Of a stretch of 18,505 nucleotides of DNA, positions 14,672 to 18,505 are shown piece by piece. Each line of letters starts with the position of its first letter. Positions within the stretch are counted from its first letter, which is position 1. The notes beneath the pieces are model-generated. The model searched no databases and was not told the origin of the DNA. It worked only from the letters and a program-made list of their open reading frames with translations. The translations under genes and the position numbers were made by a program. Origin of the DNA: Treponema sp. (GTDB taxonomy: Bacteria > Spirochaetota > Spirochaetia > Treponematales > Breznakiellaceae); the NCBI GenBank assembly GCA_031268245.1, contig JAIRXN010000026.1:1-18505 (forward strand), read 5' to 3'.

Positions 14672-16258
14672 ATGTCTAAGGGGATGGATGCTAAAGTGAA
14701 CGCTGACCTTAAAAATTCAGCCGGACAGAAAACGAAATTTTCCGGCGAATCTTCGGAATTTGCTCTCGAAATGAAAAACGTTTCAAAATCCTTTCCCGGG
14801 ACTTTGGCGGTTGATGATGTCAGTTTCGGCGTAAAGCCCGGTGAAGTTCATGCCCTGGTCGGCGAGAACGGGGCCGGTAAATCCACGCTGATGAAGATCA
14901 TGGCCGGTTCTTTTACGGATTACTCGGGAGAGGTGCTGATGAACGGGAAACCGATCAACCTGCACAGTCCTTCGGCGGCCAAGGAATACGGCATCGGCAT
15001 GATCTACCAGGAACTGAGCCTTGCCCGTCCCATTTCCATTGCCGAAAATCTCCTTGCGGGGAGGCTCCCCCAAAAAAAGGGAATTCCTTTTGTCGACTGG
15101 AAGGCGGCGGAACGGGATTCCAGGGCCCTCCTCGCCAGGATCGGTCTTGAAGATCTCGATATATACCGCCCCATTTCGGAGATCTCCCAGCACGAGGCTC
15201 AGCTTGTGGAAATTGCCAAAGTTCTGGGTTCCAATCCCTGCGTCCTCGTCATGGACGAGCCCACTTCGGCTCTTTCAAGCGCCGAAGTTTCCAGGCTTTT
15301 TGAAATTATCAGGCAGCTTAGAAACCAGGGGATCGCCATCGCGTACATAAGCCACCATCTCCAGGAGATTTTCGAGATTGCCGACAGGATCACGGTGATG
15401 CGTGACGGCAGGCATGTCAAAACCTGCGACATCGGCGATGTCTCAAGCGAACAGATCGTCAGCCTCATGGTGGGACGTTCCATCGACGAATTCTATTCGA
15501 AACGGGAGTCCGAAATCGGCGAAGAAGCCTTCCGCCTGGACAAGGTGAGCCGTTACGGCTTCTTCCATGATGTAAGCTTCGATGTCCGGGCCGGGGAAAT
15601 CCTCGGGGTCTGCGGTCTTGCGGGGGCGGGACGTACCGAGCTTGCCCGATCCGTCATTGGTATAGATCCGCTGGACAGCGGAGACATCTACCTCTTCGGA
15701 GAAAAGCTCAAAATCCGCAGCATGAGCGAGGCCATCAATAAGGGTATCGCGTACCTCACGGAAAGCCGCAAGACCGACGGCCTCGCCCTGGCCCTCAGCG
15801 TTGCGGAAAACTGCCTGGCCTGCATCATCCCCCGGCTTTCAAGAGGGGTTCTTTATTCGGGGAGAAGAAACCGAGGCGCGGTTACAAACCTCATCGACCG
15901 TCTTAAAATCTACACGCCCGGCATAGATGTGCCGGTACGCAATTTAAGCGGCGGCAACCAGCAGAAAGTGCTCATGGCAAAATGGATAGCCGCTGCGCCC
16001 AGGGTGATGATTCTTGATGAGCCTACCCGGGGCGTTGACATCGGCGCCAAGGAAATAATTCACGACGCCGTTGCCGAACTGGCCGCCAGGGGGAATGCGG
16101 TTATTCTCTTTACTTCGGATCTGCCCGAAATGGTGGGACTCTGCGACCGGGCGGTGATCATGCGTCAGGGGCACATCATCGGTGAAATCGACCGGAAAAA
16201 CATGAGCGAAAGTTCGCTCCTTCTTGCGGCTAACGGCAAGGGAGAATTTGTCAAATGA
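14672..16258 (+). CDS. Sugar ABC transporter ATPase, two NBDs (RbsA/MglA-like)
   Basis: This protein powers import of a sugar or related small molecule from the cytoplasmic face of the membrane. It has 528 residues with tandem nucleotide-binding domains. Domain 1: Walker A GENGAGKST (64-72), family-type signature ISQHEAQLVEIAK, Walker B VLVMDEPTSAL, and switch His in YISHHLQE. Domain 2: degenerate Walker A GLAGAGRTEL, signature LSGGNQQ (425-431), Walker B ILDEPTRGVD with D449-E450, and SDLPEM instead of a switch His. This asymmetry is usual in the ribose/galactose family. The N-terminus has about 30 residues ahead of the conserved FALEMKNVSKSF. ATG 14672 lacks a Shine-Dalgarno; AAGGGG (14678-14683) could instead serve GTG 14696. 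The stop overlaps the next gene in an ATGA junction. Confidence 0.92.
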   Translation: MSKGMDAKVNADLKNSAGQKTKFSGESSEFALEMKNVSKSFPGTLAVDDVSFGVKPGEVHALVGENGAGKSTLMKIMAGSFTDYSGEVLMNGKPINLHSPSAAKEYGIGMIYQELSLARPISIAENLLAGRLPQKKGIPFVDWKAAERDSRALLARIGLEDLDIYRPISEISQHEAQLVEIAKVLGSNPCVLVMDEPTSALSSAEVSRLFEIIRQLRNQGIAIAYISHHLQEIFEIADRITVMRDGRHVKTCDIGDVSSEQIVSLMVGRSIDEFYSKRESEIGEEAFRLDKVSRYGFFHDVSFDVRAGEILGVCGLAGAGRTELARSVIGIDPLDSGDIYLFGEKLKIRSMSEAINKGIAYLTESRKTDGLALALSVAENCLACIIPRLSRGVLYSGRRNRGAVTNLIDRLKIYTPGIDVPVRNLSGGNQQKVLMAKWIAAAPRVMILDEPTRGVDIGAKEIIHDAVAELAARGNAVILFTSDLPEMVGLCDRAVIMRQGHIIGEIDRKNMSESSLLLAANGKGEFVK

Positions 16259-17274
16259 GTGCAGTTGTAAAGCAGGACGGAACAGACTCCCGCAGAATAA
16301 AGCAGAATCCTTTTATCCTCTTTATCAACCGGGTGGGCATTTACGCGGTTATCGTGATACTCCTGATACTCGGCGGCCTTGTTGCTCCGGGCAAGTATTT
16401 TACGGTTGCCAATATCCGGGCTACCGTACAGGCGATATCGCTTTTGGGGATGGTAACCGTCGGCATGGCGTTTGTCACCTATTCGGCGAATTACGCGGAT
16501 ATGTCCGCGCCGATGACCATTGCCTTTTCCGGCATGATCTCCGTGGCAACCCTTTCGCTTGGCTTCTGGCCTTCGGTTATCTGCGGCCTTGCCGCGGGTT
16601 CCGCCCTCGGCATGGTGAGCGGAATCATGGTGGGAAAATTCCGCGCCCATCCTATCATCTGGACCATGGCTTTTAACTTCGTGATGAGCGGTATTGTGCG
16701 CTGGATTTGGAGCGGTACCCAGATCTACCCCGATGTTATCGCTAAAAACAATCTTCGGGCGGTGGATATGTTCAACGCGATTTCCCGTACCTCTTTTTTA
16801 GGCGTGCCTATTTCCGTGATTGTAATGCTTGTCATGGTTGTCATAGGGCACATAGTCCTTACGTATACGAGTTTTGGGAATCAACTGAAAGTGACGGGTT
16901 CCAATTACGAGGTGGCAAAACTGTCCGGCATCAATGTTGTACGCTGTATCGTGCTGGTGTACGTGTTTAACGCGGTATGCGCGTCTATAGCGGGCATTTT
17001 CCTGGCCTCGGTGGCAAAGACCGGCGCTTACTACAACGGCGACGGCTACGACTTCCGCGCGGTAACGAGCGTGCTGCTGGGCGGCATGACCCTGGCCGGA
17101 GGGCAGGGCAATATGATAGGCGTGTTCGGCGGCGTCATCACTATCGGTATGTTGAGCAACATTATGAATTTGATAGGGGTCCCAACCTTTAACCAGTGGC
17201 TGGTGCAGGGAATAGTATTTCTGTTCATCGTGTGGCTCAATACCAATTCTTCCAGAAAATTGGGGAGGGGATAA
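16255..17274 (+). CDS. Sugar ABC transporter permease 1 (RbsC-like)
   Basis: This 339-residue inner-membrane protein belongs to the RbsC/MglC-like permease family. After a basic cytoplasmic N-terminus (1-26), hydrophobic helices begin with VGIYAVIVILLILGGLVAP (27-45) and continue through about eight to ten segments. The cytoplasmic coupling loop contains GSNYEVAKLSGI. The family motif near the C-terminus reads AVTSVLLGGMTLAGGQGN. The ATG (16255) overlaps the ATPase stop by 4 nt, and its stop TAA shares one base with the next ATG. It pairs with the second permease, so the membrane channel is likely a heterodimer. The substrate cannot be read from the sequence. Confidence 0.9.
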   Translation: MSAVVKQDGTDSRRIKQNPFILFINRVGIYAVIVILLILGGLVAPGKYFTVANIRATVQAISLLGMVTVGMAFVTYSANYADMSAPMTIAFSGMISVATLSLGFWPSVICGLAAGSALGMVSGIMVGKFRAHPIIWTMAFNFVMSGIVRWIWSGTQIYPDVIAKNNLRAVDMFNAISRTSFLGVPISVIVMLVMVVIGHIVLTYTSFGNQLKVTGSNYEVAKLSGINVVRCIVLVYVFNAVCASIAGIFLASVAKTGAYYNGDGYDFRAVTSVLLGGMTLAGGQGNMIGVFGGVITIGMLSNIMNLIGVPTFNQWLVQGIVFLFIVWLNTNSSRKLGRG

Positions 17275-18299
17275 TGCAGGGGAAAAAAGGCCGCGGTATA
17301 GGCAGAATGGTTAACGAGTACCGCTTTTACATTCTCATTGTGTTGATGATGATTCTGGGCATCTTCACGCGGAATTTCTTCTCCGGTTTTAACATGAAGG
17401 GCATTTTTGACAGTACCGTACTCTACGCGTTGTTGGGGCTTGGGTTTACGATCTGTATGATAGCCGGGCACATGGACCTTTCCGTGGGGGCAATGGCAAA
17501 CATGGGCGCGGTGCTGGTTATGGGCATGCATACCCTCTCCGGCCTTGGCTGGTTTCCCTCCATATTGATAGCGGTCGCGGCGGGCCTTTTGGTCGGTTTT
17601 ATCAACGGCCTTTTGGTATGCAAGGCGAAGATACACTCGTTTATTACCACATTGGGTATGCAGTTTGTGCTGCGCGGCGCCATGTACATTTATTGCGGCG
17701 GCGCGGAAATAGGCGACAAGGGCGATTATGCCCTTGCGGATTTTCTCAACATGAGGCTGGGCTTTCTGCCTCTGTCTCCCAAAGTAGTTTTCGTGCTGCT
17801 TGCGGTAATTGCCGCGGCGTTTTTGATGAAGAACACACGCTGGGGGCGGAATATCTACCTTATAGGCGGCAACGAGGAATCGGCGTGGCTCGCGGGGATC
17901 AAACGCGACAATACGGTTATCTCCGTGTTTACCGTGTCCGGCGCTGCCTGCGCCATAGGCGGCGCGATCTTCGCAATATGCCAGAGTTCCGCCCTGCCGA
18001 ATCTGGGCGAAAAGGGAGTTTCCCCCCTGCTTGTGGCGCTCGCGGCCACGATCATAGGGGGGACGGCCACCACCGGGGGCAAGGGCAGTATATGGAATAC
18101 CTACGCTTCGGTATACGCCCTTATGGTTATGTCGAATGTGCTTACTTCGCTTTCCGGCAAATACGAGGTGCAGATACTTGCCAACGGGCTGGTGCTGGCG
18201 GCCTGTGTTGTTTTCGAGACCGTCACTATGTATATACGGTCGAAACGGGTCGGGGTACGCTCCGTCCTGCTTGAGGAACTTGCCTCAAAGGGCGCGTAA
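17274..18299 (+). CDS. Sugar ABC transporter permease 2 (RbsC-like)
   Basis: This is the partner permease, 341 residues from ATG 17274, which shares its A with the preceding TAA. The strong purine run GGGGAGGGG (17262-17270) gives the ribosome binding site; an in-frame ATG at 17196 lies inside permease 1 and is rejected. Helices begin FYILIVLMMILGIF. The second segment, TICMIAGHMDLSVGAMANMGAV (quoted in parts: ICMIAGHMDLSVG), carries the typical xGxxDLSVG motif of ribose-type permeases. The coupling loop reads GGNEESAWLAGI, and the C-terminal motif is AATIIGGTATTGGKGS. The first permease lacks a clear DLSVG and has ANYADMSA there instead, so the pair is not a simple duplicate. Confidence 0.9.
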   Translation: MQGKKGRGIGRMVNEYRFYILIVLMMILGIFTRNFFSGFNMKGIFDSTVLYALLGLGFTICMIAGHMDLSVGAMANMGAVLVMGMHTLSGLGWFPSILIAVAAGLLVGFINGLLVCKAKIHSFITTLGMQFVLRGAMYIYCGGAEIGDKGDYALADFLNMRLGFLPLSPKVVFVLLAVIAAAFLMKNTRWGRNIYLIGGNEESAWLAGIKRDNTVISVFTVSGAACAIGGAIFAICQSSALPNLGEKGVSPLLVALAATIIGGTATTGGKGSIWNTYASVYALMVMSNVLTSLSGKYEVQILANGLVLAACVVFETVTMYIRSKRVGVRSVLLEELASKGA

Positions 18300-18359
18300 C
18301 AGGTATGCCGGAGGTTTTTACCTCTTTAGCATAAATAAATTCACTATTGGAGGAACAGA
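18300..18359 (+). other. Permease 2-binding protein spacer with hairpin
   Basis: GAGGT-TTTT-ACCTC (18311-18315 and 18320-18324) is a perfect 5-bp stem. It is not followed by a T-run, so it is probably an mRNA processing or stability element rather than a terminator. Binding-protein genes of importers are often expressed more than the permeases. GGAGGA (18349-18354) is the ribosome binding site for the next gene. Confidence 0.45.
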
Positions 18360-18505
18360 ATGAAAAAACGGATGTTTTTTGCGGCTCTGATTGCACTGGT
18401 TATCAGCGGAACTCTGGCCTTTGCCGGAGGCGGACGGCAGGGCGGCGGAGCGGTAGCTTCGGATAATCTGGAAAAATCCCTTGCTCTGGATATATCCGGG
18501 GTCAA
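18360..18505 (+). CDS. Exported sugar-binding protein, 5' part (runs off window)
   Basis: ATG 18360 opens a frame that is still open at the window end (48 codons). The first 22 residues form a signal peptide: MKKR, a hydrophobic core FFAALIALVISGTL, and a signal peptidase I-type AFA end. A glycine-rich GGGRQGGG follows, then a charged start of the mature protein. There is no lipobox cysteine. The position after two RbsC-like permeases argues for the periplasmic substrate-binding protein of this importer. The fold cannot be judged from the visible part; a type I (RbsB-like) protein is expected for this transporter family. The ribosome binding site GGAGGA is 5 nt upstream. Confidence 0.75.
   Translation, partial: MKKRMFFAALIALVISGTLAFAGGGRQGGGAVASDNLEKSLALDISGV

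Noticed and set aside
17196..17273. Upstream ATG for permease 2
   Set aside because: It lies inside permease 1, and a strong ribosome binding site precedes ATG 17274.

Overview
The window looks like the chromosome of a spirochaete, most likely a Treponema of the free-living or termite-gut type. The evidence is the minus-strand order rpsB-tsf-frr-uppS-cdsA-dxr-rseP, which matches the order I recall for T. pallidum; the rplI-dnaB pairing; and an exported binding protein whose signal peptide ends in AFA followed by a glycine run. The species call is inference. No tRNA, rRNA, CRISPR array or insertion sequence is visible, and no gene-free stretch exceeds 300 bases.

Bases 1-2115 (plus strand) hold the 3' end of rplI, a 133-bp tandem repeat, the replicative helicase gene dnaB and a small ComFB-domain gene. 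The second repeat copy supplies the ribosome binding site and start codon of dnaB.

Bases 2112-12105 (minus strand, read right to left) hold maf, rpsB, tsf, frr, uppS, cdsA, dxr, rseP, a CpXC-domain gene and an exported beta-propeller-like gene. Most junctions overlap or are under 50 nt. The cluster covers ribosome assembly and recycling (S2, EF-Ts, RRF), isoprenoid and undecaprenyl lipid supply (Dxr, UppS), phospholipid precursor (CdsA) and membrane proteolysis (RseP). Gaps of 127 nt (dxr/rseP) and 159 nt (maf/rpsB) may mark internal transcription units.

Bases 12292-18505 are an accessory sugar-uptake module. A minus-strand regulator of 756 residues joins a LacI-type DNA-binding domain and type I binding-protein domain to a complete type II solute-binding domain. 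Facing it on the plus strand are a two-domain RbsA/MglA-like ATPase, two RbsC-like permeases and the start of an exported binding protein. A perfect 18-bp palindrome with the LacI-family CpG centre lies against the regulator's ribosome binding site. The module is probably an inducible importer with an autoregulated, possibly two-ligand, transcription factor; the ligand cannot be told from sequence.

The most unusual items are the LacI/type II binding-protein fusion with its operator, the hairpin repeat at the dnaB start, and a maf promoter placed so that its mRNA may be leaderless.
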